DNA of 64,000 nucleotides. Source: an uncultured Pelagibacteraceae bacterium (GTDB taxonomy: Bacteria > Pseudomonadota > Alphaproteobacteria > Pelagibacterales > Pelagibacteraceae). This document shows positions 51,084 through 59,547 of the stretch, one piece after another. The number at the start of each line of letters is the position of its first letter. Position 1 is the first letter of the stretch. The notes under the pieces are model-generated. The model was not told the DNA's origin and searched no databases. It was given only the letters and a program-made list of their open reading frames with translations. The stretch is from NCBI GenBank assembly GCA_902610975.1, contig CACLXL010000005.1, forward strand, positions 33,258 to 97,257, given 5' to 3'. The position numbers and the translations under genes are program-made.

Positions 51084-51833
51084 ATGTTAACTGCTATAGA
51101 TTTATCATTTTTAGAATTCTTATTTTTTTGTGGTATTATTTTATTTGCCTCAACTGTTAGAGGTTTTAGTGGATTTGGTTTTTCTGCTTCAAGTGTTTCT
51201 CTATTGTCTTTTATTCTTCCTCCAAAAGAAATCGTACCAATTATTTTGTTATTAGAAATTACTGCTAGTTTTTTTATGATTCCCAGTATTTGGAAAAAAA
51301 TAAATTGGAAATTTGTTATTTACTTACTTGTAGGTGTATCAATTGGAACACCTTTTGGCGTTCACTTGTTGTCAATATTAGAGCCAAGAATAACTCATTT
51401 AATTATATCAATTACAGTTCTAGTCTTTGCAATTTTGTTATTACGCGGATATAAAAACAAAAAGCTAAATCATAATATTTCTAAGTTTTTTGTAGGAGCA
51501 ACTGCTGGGACCGTTAATGGTTTTGGAACTTTAGCAGGATTGCCAATAGCCCTCTATTTTTTGATTATAGCCGCAGAGCCAGCTGTAATTAGAGCATCCC
51601 TAGCAGCGCTATTTTTCTTCACTGACTTATACGCTTTTGTGCTTGCTTATTTCAATGAAATATTAAGTTACAAGGTTATATATAGAACTTTACCTTTAAT
51701 CTTAATTGTACCGTTTGGAGTGTCTATTGGAACAAAATTATTCACTGGAAGTACAAAAGAAAATTATAAAAAATATGTTTTATATTTTTTAATTTTAATC
51801 TCAATTTTCGGACTAATTAGAGCAATGAATTAA
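51084..51833 (+). CDS. TSUP (TauE/SafE) family permease
   Basis: A 249-residue membrane protein of about seven to eight hydrophobic segments. The N-terminal STVRGFSGFGFSASSVSLLSFILPP resembles the TSUP repeat, and the second repeat is in GATAGTVNGFGTLAGLPIALY. It follows the peptidase gene by four bases and overlaps the convergent TSUP gene by four bases, although the two are distinct in length and sequence. Substrate unknown. Confidence 0.85.
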   Translation: MLTAIDLSFLEFLFFCGIILFASTVRGFSGFGFSASSVSLLSFILPPKEIVPIILLLEITASFFMIPSIWKKINWKFVIYLLVGVSIGTPFGVHLLSILEPRITHLIISITVLVFAILLLRGYKNKKLNHNISKFFVGATAGTVNGFGTLAGLPIALYFLIIAAEPAVIRASLAALFFFTDLYAFVLAYFNEILSYKVIYRTLPLILIVPFGVSIGTKLFTGSTKENYKKYVLYFLILISIFGLIRAMN

Positions 51834-52918
51834 TTCTTTTTAATTAAAAATATATATCTATATTTGCTTAATAATTGTCTTCCTCCGGCACCTATAGCTC
51901 CTAAAACAATCGCTAAAAGTATTGCTAAAGATCCATAAAGAAGTGGATTATTTTCAGACAGTTTTGAGATAAATTGAGAAAAAAAATTTAGATTATCAAA
52001 GTTTACTATTTCGGTATTTTTAATTTGTCTAATACCTTCATAGAAAAATGTGTCGTATGCAATTGCGATTGCTACTGCACATAACAACATAGCAAACAAA
52101 GTTTTTAAATGTGAACTATCTAAATATTGTCCTACTTTTTGACCAACTTGAACTCCTACAATAGAGCCTACAACTAAAATTATAACTAAAATTAAATCTA
52201 TCGATCCATAATTAAACGCATGTAGTATAGTTACCAATGCGCTTATGAAAACTGTAACAAATAAAGAAGTACCAGGTATTAGCTTTACTGGCATACCAAT
52301 AAGATAAATCATAGCGGGTACCATTAAAAAAGCACCTCCTACACCAATCAAAGCAGCAATAAAACCAACTATAACTCCTAAAATAATTGGGGTAAAAGCA
52401 CTTTCGTAAAGTCTTGATTTTGGAAATCTAAGTTTAAAAGGAAGACCGTGAATCCAATAATGGGTGTGAAGTTTTTGTTTCAAAATTAGCTTTTTTCTAG
52501 CTCTATCTATTTCTTTTGCGCCTTCAATTAACATTAAAGTTCCAATAATGGCTAGAAGATACATATAAGATAATGAAATTATTAAACTTAGCTTTCCAGT
52601 TTCTTTAAAAAAAGTAAATGTAATAATACCAAGAATAGTTCCAATAACTCCTCCAATAATAATCATTAATCCCATCTTATAATCCAAAGTATTTTTAAAC
52701 CAATGAGTCATTGATCCAGAAACTGAGGTAGCTAAAATGTTGTTTATTTCGTTAGGAACTGCGTAAACAGGTGGTATACCTAAAAAAATTAAAAATGGTG
52801 TCATTAAAAATCCTCCACCTACACCAAATAAACCTGATAAAACTCCTACTGCAAAACTAATGAATAAAATTAAAATTATATCAATATGAACTTGAACAAT
52901 TGGTAGATATATTTCCAT
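51830..52918 (-). CDS. TSUP (TauE/SafE) family permease, long form
   Basis: A 362-residue membrane protein. Both TSUP repeats are visible, GLFGVGGGFLMTPFLIFLGIPP near residue 30 and ALIGVGGAFLMVPAMIYLIGMPV near 187. A basic cytoplasmic loop (RARKKLILKQKLHTHYW) separates the halves, and a periplasmic stretch plus a final helix follow after residue 300, so it is longer than the other two TSUP proteins here. Sulfite- or sulfonate-type substrates are possible by family. Confidence 0.88.
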   Translation of the reverse strand: MEIYLPIVQVHIDIILILFISFAVGVLSGLFGVGGGFLMTPFLIFLGIPPVYAVPNEINNILATSVSGSMTHWFKNTLDYKMGLMIIIGGVIGTILGIITFTFFKETGKLSLIISLSYMYLLAIIGTLMLIEGAKEIDRARKKLILKQKLHTHYWIHGLPFKLRFPKSRLYESAFTPIILGVIVGFIAALIGVGGAFLMVPAMIYLIGMPVKLIPGTSLFVTVFISALVTILHAFNYGSIDLILVIILVVGSIVGVQVGQKVGQYLDSSHLKTLFAMLLCAVAIAIAYDTFFYEGIRQIKNTEIVNFDNLNFFSQFISKLSENNPLLYGSLAILLAIVLGAIGAGGRQLLSKYRYIFLIKKN

Positions 52919-52971
52919 ACCTAGTTCATAGGTATTCCTCTTATCCTAAATTGTCAATCTAGACGTTAAAA

Positions 52972-53640
52972 TTAAGCAGCTACTTGACCAAGCTTATGCT
53001 TAGAAACCATTCCACTTAAAAAATTCCATAGATATCTTGCAGTTAACAATGAGGCGTTTTCAGCCTTTTTTTGTTCTTCCTCGGAAAGACTATCTAAAAG
53101 TTTTTCACATTCAGCCCTATGAATAACATCAGCAGACTTGTGCGCCTCAAAAAATTCTAACCCTTCTTTAGAGCTCACACCGTAAAATTTTTTTAAGCCT
53201 TGTATCTTAGTCTCTGCTATTTCAGGAATTTGCCTCTCGTAGGTATAAAGTGATGCTAATCCCTCTGCATATGATTTTCTAGCCTGAACAAAGAAATTTT
53301 CAATCATATCTTTCGTAAACCAATCTAGCTTAACATTTTCAATAGACTCGTCTGCACCTAAAGATTTCGCAAAATTTTTCCAAAGTTTTGGATGATCTCC
53401 ATCTTTGTTTTCCTCATCCTGAAGATTTTCAAGTAGAATTCGTCTCTTTTCAAGATCTTCACAAATGGAATGTGTAGCGCTTATGTATCTAGGAAACGCT
53501 TTAACGTGTTGATAATATTGCTCAGCGTAATCTTTTATGATTTCTCTGTTTAGCTTTCCCTCGTTCCAATAAATTTGGTAAAATGGATGTTTTAATAAGT
53601 GATATTTATCTAATTTTTTTCCTAAGTAAGATGAAAACAT
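52972..53640 (-). CDS. CADD-like haem-oxygenase-fold protein, candidate p-aminobenzoate synthase
   Basis: A 222-residue all-helical TenA/PqqC-fold protein that closely follows Chlamydia CADD (CT610). LKHPFYQIYWNEGKL has Tyr21 at the place of CADD Tyr27, the residue converted to p-aminobenzoate; Tyr38 in IIKDYAEQYYQHVKAFPRY matches Tyr43. Di-metal ligands are in LQDEENKDGDHPKLW (Glu, His), YTYERQIPE (Glu) and EAHKSADVIHR (His, Asp, His), and TKIQGL keeps the lysine thought to give the amine. It should be a self-sacrificing source of pABA for folate. A strong AGGAG precedes the start. No pabABC genes are in the window. Confidence 0.82.
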   Translation of the reverse strand: MFSSYLGKKLDKYHLLKHPFYQIYWNEGKLNREIIKDYAEQYYQHVKAFPRYISATHSICEDLEKRRILLENLQDEENKDGDHPKLWKNFAKSLGADESIENVKLDWFTKDMIENFFVQARKSYAEGLASLYTYERQIPEIAETKIQGLKKFYGVSSKEGLEFFEAHKSADVIHRAECEKLLDSLSEEEQKKAENASLLTARYLWNFLSGMVSKHKLGQVAA

Positions 53641-53738
53641 TTGTGCTCCTTTGTTGTCTTAAGCCTATAAAAAATTTTTTAATTATTAAACATAAATCTT
53701 ATCCACAATTAAGAGTTGTAACTAACAAAATGTTCACG

Positions 53739-53760
53739 TTTTGATTCACTTTTGATTCAC
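53739..53760. repeat. 11-base tandem repeat upstream of the CADD-like gene
   Basis: TTTTGATTCAC occurs twice in direct, exact tandem (53739-53749 and 53750-53760), one helical turn apart, in the 141-base gap between the MFS gene stop and the CADD-like start. It is about 100 bases upstream of that start, a plausible activator or repressor site, but no known motif is recognised. Confidence 0.5.
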
Positions 53761-53781
53761 TTAGGGACTCAATTTACAACC

Positions 53782-55005
53782 TTAGATAGTTTTATCCACA
53801 GTTGCTAGAGGCTTTTCATCTATTGGAAGGTGAAGAGCTGTAGCAATAAATGACAAGACTATAGCTAGATACCAAGCATAATCGAAACTTCCAAATTGAT
53901 CGTAAAAATAACCTCCTAAGTAAGCACCCAGAAATGATCCAAATTGATGATTTAGGAATACTATGCCAAAGAGAAGAGTTAAATTTTTTGTACCAAAAAT
54001 TTGAGCAACGATACCGTTAGTAGCTGGTACAGTAGCAAGCCATAATAATCCGAATGATGTACCGAACAACACAGCAGACAAATTTGAGGCTGGTAAAAAA
54101 ATAAATAAAATTAATGTAATTCCTCTTAAAAAATAAAGTCCACTTAAAAGTATTTTTTTACTGTATTTATCGCCTAAATAACCCATCACTAAAGTTCCAA
54201 TAATATTGAAAAAACCAATTAATGCTAAAATAGCCATTCCCGTCCAATCTGCTAACCCTTTATCTTGAACATATCTTGGGACATGAGTAGCTATTAAAGT
54301 GATTTGAAAACCGCAAACAAAAAAACCTAAAACTAATAATCTAAATCCTTTATGTGCAAAAGATTCTTTTAAAACTTCTTTCAAGCTTCGATTGTCAATG
54401 TTAGTATTTTGATTTAATGCTTGGTTTATAGGAAGTTTAACAAAAAACCCGGGTATACACATTAAAAATAAAATAATCGAAAAAATAATAAAAGACATTT
54501 GCCAAGTAGAAATATTTTTAAAAACATTTGCCATAATAGGAAAAATAAACATTCCTAAACCTCCGCAAGCTGTAACAATACCTGCTGCTTTACTTCTATT
54601 TTCATTTGGAAAATGTTTTGAAATCATTGGAGTAAGAATAGTCCCGGCAGCGCCTGCTAAACCCAAACCAACAAGTAGACCTAAATTAATTTGTAGCCAC
54701 ATGCCTGAAATGAAGTTATTTCCCATTAACAGCATTGATATCGAGTAGAAAATTAAAGCTGGAACAATTACAACATAACCACCAAGTCTGTCAGAAATTC
54801 TCCCAAAAATTGGAGTAAAAATTCCCCAAAAGATTGCGTGAACTGCAATCGCTAATCCAAATTCTGTATTTGAAGTTCCCCCACTGGTCTCAAAATTACT
54901 TGAGTAAAGTCCAAATGTTTGTCTTACTCCCATAGTTGCACAGACAACTAAACATGCAGCTATTAAAGCATATAATGCAGTTTTATTTGGAAAAAAATTT
55001 TTCAT
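53782..55005 (-). CDS. Major facilitator superfamily transporter
   Basis: A 407-residue transporter with about 12 hydrophobic segments. GRISDRLGGYVVI near residue 65 is the cytoplasmic MFS motif A, and GYLGDKYSKK in the second half is its repeat. The pattern, including the charged loop near residue 210, resembles oxalate/formate antiporter-like MFS proteins, but the substrate is unknown. Its start overlaps the last base of the metC stop. Confidence 0.85.
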   Translation of the reverse strand: MKNFFPNKTALYALIAACLVVCATMGVRQTFGLYSSNFETSGGTSNTEFGLAIAVHAIFWGIFTPIFGRISDRLGGYVVIVPALIFYSISMLLMGNNFISGMWLQINLGLLVGLGLAGAAGTILTPMISKHFPNENRSKAAGIVTACGGLGMFIFPIMANVFKNISTWQMSFIIFSIILFLMCIPGFFVKLPINQALNQNTNIDNRSLKEVLKESFAHKGFRLLVLGFFVCGFQITLIATHVPRYVQDKGLADWTGMAILALIGFFNIIGTLVMGYLGDKYSKKILLSGLYFLRGITLILFIFLPASNLSAVLFGTSFGLLWLATVPATNGIVAQIFGTKNLTLLFGIVFLNHQFGSFLGAYLGGYFYDQFGSFDYAWYLAIVLSFIATALHLPIDEKPLATVDKTI

Positions 55006-56201
55006 TACTTAATTTTTTTTAAACCTTTTTTAAGATCATTAATTAAATCTTTCGGATCTTCTAATCCAATGTGTAGTCTTACAATAAATTCATCTTTTTT
55101 AAATCGGTAAAATTGACGTCCTTTCAAATATTCATCTTTTTTATTATTTTTTAATTCTTGAAATATAGCTAAACTTTCAAAACCTCCCCAGCTATATCCT
55201 ATGCCAAATAATTCTAAAGAATTTACAAATTGTATTACAGAAGATTTTTTTTTGCTTTTAATTACTATTGAGAGCAAGCCAGTTGCGCCAGAGTAATATT
55301 TTTTCCAAAGTTTATAATTTTTAGAGGAAGGATTGTGAGGGTAAAGAATTTCTTTTATTTTTTTTTGTCTTTTTAAGAAATTGATAATAACTTTTGTATT
55401 CTCACTATGTTGTTTTAGTCTTGTGTCTAAAGTTCTTAACCCTCTTATGATCAAATAAGCCTCATCGGCTGACATTCTGTAGCCAGATAATTTATAAAAA
55501 AACATAATCTTTTTAAAAACTTTTTTATTTACAGCAAGAGAACCCCCCATAGCATCTGAATGACCTGAAAAATATTTTGTAGCGGAACAAAAAGACATGT
55601 CAAAACCAATTTTTAATGGCTTTAGATAAAGCGGAGTTCCCCATGTATTGTCTAAAAGAGTAAAAATTTTTTTTCTTTTTGCTAACTGAGTGATTTTTGA
55701 TAAATCTTGAAATTCAAAAGTATTACTGCCAGGATTTTCAACTAATATCATTTTTGTTTTTGTTGAAATTTTATTTTTTAGGTCTTCAAATGAGTCGGGA
55801 TTATAAAATTTTGCAATAACATTGAACTCTTTTAGCAATTCTTGAGATATTTCTTTTGTTGGACCATATACATTATCAGAAACCAAAATTTCATCTCCTG
55901 GTCTGCAGAGAGACATTAAAGCCAAAGCTATTCCTCCAAAACCAGTTCCTGTCAAAAAAACGTGATAAGCCTGCTCTAATTCTTTTAAAATATTCTCGAG
56001 TTCTATTGTCGTCGTACTTCCATATCTTCCATAGGTATAATGTGATACTTTTTTATGTTTTTTAATTTTCAATTCATGTTGATACATTTCTTGAATTGAA
56101 TTGAATAAAATAGTTGAGGCTCTAGTTACTGGAGGATTTGCAGACCTATTAGTACTGTCTTTAGTGGGGTGTTTTAAGAATGTGCTTATAGACTTTTTCA
56201 T
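55005..56201 (-). CDS. metC: Cystathionine beta-lyase
   Basis: A 398-residue PLP enzyme of the Cys/Met metabolism family. The ATG at 56201 starts MKKSISTFLKHPTKDSTNRSANPP, close to the family start; an upstream frame to 56288 would add an unrelated hydrophobic piece and overlap a basic-peptide gene. Motifs: HYTYGRYGSTTT, FLTGTGFGGIALA, DNTWGTPLYL and SATKYFSGHSDAMGG with the PLP lysine. The GxATG-like GATGLLSI and GYSWGGFESL blocks favour MetC over MetB. It forms homocysteine from cystathionine. It is followed by an MFS transporter gene. Confidence 0.85.
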   Translation of the reverse strand: MKKSISTFLKHPTKDSTNRSANPPVTRASTILFNSIQEMYQHELKIKKHKKVSHYTYGRYGSTTTIELENILKELEQAYHVFLTGTGFGGIALALMSLCRPGDEILVSDNVYGPTKEISQELLKEFNVIAKFYNPDSFEDLKNKISTKTKMILVENPGSNTFEFQDLSKITQLAKRKKIFTLLDNTWGTPLYLKPLKIGFDMSFCSATKYFSGHSDAMGGSLAVNKKVFKKIMFFYKLSGYRMSADEAYLIIRGLRTLDTRLKQHSENTKVIINFLKRQKKIKEILYPHNPSSKNYKLWKKYYSGATGLLSIVIKSKKKSSVIQFVNSLELFGIGYSWGGFESLAIFQELKNNKKDEYLKGRQFYRFKKDEFIVRLHIGLEDPKDLINDLKKGLKKIK

Positions 56202-56267
56202 AAAATAAGTATATCTGACTTTTATATAGTACTTTACTAATTTAGATATAAAAAAGGAGGCAAAAAT

Positions 56268-56351
56268 ATGGGTTATCCAAAAAAGCACCGAGGAAGAAGA
56301 AAAATCGGATCAAAAAAAAGAAGAGCTAGAAAAAGAAATAAGAAGAAATAA
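56268..56351 (+). CDS. Very basic 27-residue peptide of unknown function
   Basis: An ATG preceded by AAAAAGGAGG, the best Shine-Dalgarno sequence in this stretch, opens a 27-codon frame: MGYPKKHRGRRKIGSKKRRA followed by RKRNKKK. Eighteen of the 27 residues are Lys, Arg or His. Such short basic peptides can be ribosomal or RNA-associated (for example bTHX or the AURKAIP1/COX24-type proteins), but I do not recognise this one. It is divergent from metC and 14 bases ahead of a membrane protein gene. Real translation is suggested by the ribosome binding site and the composition. Confidence 0.65.
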   Translation: MGYPKKHRGRRKIGSKKRRARKRNKKK

Positions 56352-56365
56352 TCATTTAAATATTT

Positions 56366-57067
56366 ATGCATGTAATAACTCAAATTAGAAAATTGAGTAT
56401 ATGGATATTTTTAGTTCCATTACTTGCTATTAATTTTTGTTTAATAATATCTCAGAATCCAGAATTTTTAGAAGGAACCATATTTGCAGTTGATCAGCTT
56501 GGAAGATCTGCTTTTTCAATTCCTTATCTAGATGGGAGTTTGTCTATAAGTAGAGCATCAAGAACCTTTCCCCAATACCTAATTTTTAAACCTTCAATGA
56601 TATTGACTGCAGTTTTATTGTATTATTATTGGAGAGAAAATAATAATTTAGTAAATAAATTATACTCTTCTGATATTAATTTTAACTTTAAAAAATTTGG
56701 AATTTTATCAGCAATATTTTTAGCTATTCATTCTATTTTTCTAGGAATAAAATTTGATGTTCAAATTTATAAACTTTTTAGACGAGTTGTTTTATTATTA
56801 TTTATAATTTTTGAGCTTATTGCTCAGGGTTTATTAGTTTATCATTTATACAAACTTAAAAGTAAATTAGAAAAATTTATTAATAAAAAAGTCTTAATGA
56901 TCAAAGCTTTTCTTGTTTCAATATTAGTTATCGTTGCAATTTTAAGTTTGCCTATTTTAGTTACAAAAGGAAATACGCATTTCAAACATGCATTGGAATG
57001 GAATTACTTTATAGGTGTTATTGTATTTTATTTATTATCAAGATTTTTTTGGAGGAGAACCACTTAA
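56366..57067 (+). CDS. Hypothetical integral membrane protein
   Basis: A 233-residue protein with about six hydrophobic segments (near residues 10-29, 75-87, 110-127, 138-158, 178-198 and 215-228). Charged loops include YYYWRENNNLVNKLYSSDINF. I recognise no family or catalytic motif. It follows the basic-peptide gene by 14 bases, so both may share a promoter. Its final codons overlap a hairpin belonging to the candidate RNA on the other strand. Confidence 0.7.
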   Translation: MHVITQIRKLSIWIFLVPLLAINFCLIISQNPEFLEGTIFAVDQLGRSAFSIPYLDGSLSISRASRTFPQYLIFKPSMILTAVLLYYYWRENNNLVNKLYSSDINFNFKKFGILSAIFLAIHSIFLGIKFDVQIYKLFRRVVLLLFIIFELIAQGLLVYHLYKLKSKLEKFINKKVLMIKAFLVSILVIVAILSLPILVTKGNTHFKHALEWNYFIGVIVFYLLSRFFWRRTT

Positions 57068-57245
57068 ATTTCCAGGCTTTCGCCCAGAAATTTAGTAGTT
57101 TTGGCTCGTCGTTTTAGGCGCTACCGCCAAGCCATCCCGATGAACTATTCTAGCGCTACTAGGTTCACCTTTCTGCCCTTTAAGCTTGAACCTCTCGGTT
57201 TTTCCTCAAATGGCCAGTTAAGAGTTGCCTCTTAATTAACTTCAT
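57062..57245 (-). ncRNA. Candidate structured non-coding RNA (family unknown)
   Basis: The 237-base gap between the membrane gene and mnmA has higher GC than its surroundings. Read on the minus strand it folds into hairpins capped by GNRA tetraloops: TTAAGAG-GCAA-CTCTTAA (57218-57235), AACC-GAGA-GGTT (57189-57200) and a long helix with a GAAA loop (57064-57095). A further pair GGCT/AGCC (57103-57106 with 57130-57133) encloses GGCG/CGCC, and GGTTCA at 57162 pairs with TGAACC at 57187, competing with the second hairpin. The GNRA loops appear only on the minus strand. Ends are approximate. I checked tmRNA, 6S, SRP and RNase P features and found none convincing. Confidence 0.6.
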
Positions 57246-57304
57246 TAAATCACATTAGATTTTAAATGTTATCACTAAATACGTGTCTTGAGTAAGGCTG
57301 TTAA

Positions 57305-58432
57305 TTAAGTGGATAAATTATTATTAAAAGTCTTGTCTATCCAACCCCCTCCGAGCACCTTATCCCCAAAATTGTCTTTAGAATAAAAAACACAAGCCTG
57401 ACCAGGGGAGACTCCAGTTTCTTTTTCCAAAATGCTTACATTAGCACAATTATCATTTAAGTTTATTTTAGCTTTTAATAACCTCCCAGTTGATCTAACT
57501 TTAATTTTTATCTCTTCATTAAATTTTTCCTTTGGTGCTAAAAAATTTAATTCTCTTAATTTAATTTCTTTTATTTCTAAACTTTTTTTATTTCCAACAA
57601 CGATTATGTTTTTGTCAGCATCGATATTAACTACATAAAGTGCTTTATCGCTAGAAATCTTAATTCCTTTCCTTTGTCCTATAGTGTAATTAATTATACC
57701 ATCGTGTTCACCAAGTTCTTTGCCAGATACATCAATTATTTTACCTTTTTTAAATGACTCAGGTCTAAATTTTCTGATTACAGAACTATAATCACCGTTA
57801 GGAACGAAACAAATATCTTGGCTGTCGGGCTTATCTGCTACATTTAAATTAAGTTTTTTTGCTATTGATCTAGTTTCAGATTTATCAATTTCGCCAAGAG
57901 GAAACCTCAGAAAATTAAGTTGTTCTTGCGTAGTGCTAAATAAAAAATAACTTTGATCTCTGGTAAGATCTTTTGCGCGATACATGCTTGCATTTTTGCT
58001 GTTTTGAACTCTGGAAACGTAATGTCCTGTAACTAATGCATCGGCTTTTAAATCTTTTGCGTACCTGAAGAGATCCCTAAATTTAACTGTTTGATTACAT
58101 TGAACACACGGTATTGGAGTTTCTCCTGCTGAATAACTGTCAATAAATGAGTCAATCACCTCAGTTTTAAATTTTTTTTGGTAATATAAAATTTCATGAT
58201 TAATGTTAATTTTTTCTGAAACTCTCTTAGCGTCCATAATATCTTGTCCAGCACAACATTGTCTGCCTTCCTTTGATTGTTTAGTATCGTCGTAAAGTTT
58301 TAAAGTAATTCCAGTTACGTCGTATCCAGCTTCTTTCATCAAGGCAGCTACCACTGAAGAGTCAACTCCTCCTGACATAGCAACCACTACTTTTGTATTT
58401 TTATTTGATTTATTAATTCCTAGAGAATTCAT
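57305..58432 (-). CDS. mnmA: tRNA-specific 2-thiouridylase
   Basis: Inserts sulfur at U34 of tRNA for Lys, Glu and Gln. The 375 residues begin with the PP-loop [22 protein letters not shown] near residue 15. Catalytic cysteines are in [16 protein letters not shown] near residue 107 and in [13 protein letters not shown] near 204. VTGHYVSRV and [10 protein letters not shown] are also diagnostic. It is the minus-strand gene nearest the candidate RNA and is divergent from the DUF3553 gene. Confidence 0.95.
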   Translation of the reverse strand: MNSLGINKSNKNTKVVVAMSGGVDSSVVAALMKEAGYDVTGITLKLYDDTKQSKEGRQCCAGQDIMDAKRVSEKININHEILYYQKKFKTEVIDSFIDSYSAGETPIPCVQCNQTVKFRDLFRYAKDLKADALVTGHYVSRVQNSKNASMYRAKDLTRDQSYFLFSTTQEQLNFLRFPLGEIDKSETRSIAKKLNLNVADKPDSQDICFVPNGDYSSVIRKFRPESFKKGKIIDVSGKELGEHDGIINYTIGQRKGIKISSDKALYVVNIDADKNIIVVGNKKSLEIKEIKLRELNFLAPKEKFNEEIKIKVRSTGRLLKAKINLNDNCANVSILEKETGVSPGQACVFYSKDNFGDKVLGGGWIDKTFNNNLST

Positions 58433-58468
58433 ATTAGTGTATAATATAATTATTATTTATTTTCCATA

Positions 58469-58639
58469 ATGCTTATTGATTTTGAGCCTGGCGATTATGT
58501 TAAAAATCCTGCTAATGAGGATTGGGGTATAGGACAAGTGCAGTCAATTATTGGAAATAAGGTAACAGTTAACTTCGAAAATTTTGGAAAAAGGGTGATA
58601 AATATCGAGAATGTCAAATTAGAAAAAATTAATGAATAA
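58469..58639 (+). CDS. DUF3553 family small protein
   Basis: A 56-residue protein starting MLIDFEPGDYVKNPANEDWG, with IGQVQSIIGNKVTVNFENFG and KRVINIENVKLEKINE following. The GDYVKNP...WGIGQVQS...VTVNFENFGK pattern matches DUF3553, a small SH3-like domain found alone in alphaproteobacteria and at the ends of some helicases. It lies 36 bases from divergent mnmA and overlaps the cysQ start by eight bases, so translation of the two is probably coupled. Function is unknown; a nucleic-acid-binding role is inferred from the helicase context. Confidence 0.82.
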   Translation: MLIDFEPGDYVKNPANEDWGIGQVQSIIGNKVTVNFENFGKRVINIENVKLEKINE

Positions 58640-59411
58640 CTTCGATTTTAAAAATATTACAGAAAACTTAATCGAGACTTTTAATTTTGCTGGAAAAGAA
58701 AGTATTAGACTTTTTAATGAAGGTCTAAAAATAGAGATCAAAAATGATAAATCACCTGTCAGTAATGGTGATCTACGAGCTAATGAATTAATTACGAAAA
58801 AAATTCTTGAATTAACTCCAAATGTAAAAATAATTTCAGAGGAAACAGTGGATTTAAAAGAAAAAAACAAATCAAAAATCTTCTGGCTTATAGATCCTAT
58901 AGATGGAACAAAAGAATATATTGCCGGAAAAGATGAATATACACTCAATGCAGCTTTAATAATAGACTCCGTTCCAGTAATTGGATTAGTAGGAGTGCCT
59001 AAAAAGGATAGACTTTTTTTTACATATGCTCCTGGAGAAAGTTATCTTATTGAAAAGAATAAAGTTAAAAAATTAAATTGTAAAAAAAAGCAGCCCAAAG
59101 AAAAAATTGTTGCTTTATCAAGCGTTATAAAGCCCTCTGATATGATATTGAATATATTAAAAAAACATAATGTTACTTCAATTGTCAAAATGGCAAGTTC
59201 ATATAAATTTTGCGTTATTGCAACTGGTGAATATGACATTTATGCTGCAAGAGAAAGAGCAAACGAATGGGATTATGCTGCAGGACATGCAATTGCTCAA
59301 AATGCTGGTGCCATAATAAAAACATTGGATGGCAAACCTTTTGTATATGGAAAAGAAGATTATAAAAATTCAAGTTTATTAATAAAAAGATCTGAAAAAC
59401 TCAATGATTAA
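58632..59411 (+). CDS. cysQ: 3'(2'),5'-Bisphosphate nucleotidase
   Basis: A 259-residue inositol monophosphatase-family enzyme. Metal ligands are visible in IISEETVDLK (Glu-Glu), FWLIDPIDGTKEYIAG (Asp-x-x-Asp-Gly-Thr) and ANEWDYAAGHAIAQNAG (Trp-Asp). The KEYIAG and ARERANEWDYAAGHAI segments are CysQ-like and favour adenosine 3',5'-bisphosphate over inositol phosphate as substrate. It removes the PAP left by sulfate assimilation or acyl-carrier modification. It overlaps its neighbours on both sides by eight bases. Confidence 0.9.
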   Translation: MNNFDFKNITENLIETFNFAGKESIRLFNEGLKIEIKNDKSPVSNGDLRANELITKKILELTPNVKIISEETVDLKEKNKSKIFWLIDPIDGTKEYIAGKDEYTLNAALIIDSVPVIGLVGVPKKDRLFFTYAPGESYLIEKNKVKKLNCKKKQPKEKIVALSSVIKPSDMILNILKKHNVTSIVKMASSYKFCVIATGEYDIYAARERANEWDYAAGHAIAQNAGAIIKTLDGKPFVYGKEDYKNSSLLIKRSEKLND

Positions 59412-59547
59412 AACAATTTTGATAATAATAACATCTGTAACTTTATTCGGAGTTCTCTTTTTTATTCTAGTAAAAAATTCATTAAAAAGAAAACTTGATA
59501 TCCTCGTGGAGGAAGAAAAGAAAAAAAAGTCAGATAATCTTAATTAA
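59404..59547 (+). CDS. Tiny single-pass membrane protein
   Basis: A 47-codon frame beginning MIKTILIIITSVTLFGVLFF, a single transmembrane helix, followed by a basic and acidic tail (KRKLDILVEEEKKKKSDNLN). It starts eight bases before the cysQ stop and ends 18 bases into the convergent recX gene. The layout, a hydrophobic N-terminus with a charged cytoplasmic tail, resembles small assembly subunits, but no family is certain. Coding status rests on the coupling to cysQ and the membrane pattern. Confidence 0.55.
   Translation: MIKTILIIITSVTLFGVLFFILVKNSLKRKLDILVEEEKKKKSDNLN

Noticed and set aside
57062..57300. Candidate RNA considered as two-piece tmRNA, 6S, SRP or RNase P RNA, or as a SAM or cobalamin riboswitch.
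   Set aside because: No tag-like reading frame ending in ALAA or AVAA, no rod-like 6S fold, no SRP apical loop, no RNase P core motifs, and no downstream gene on the same strand for a riboswitch to control.
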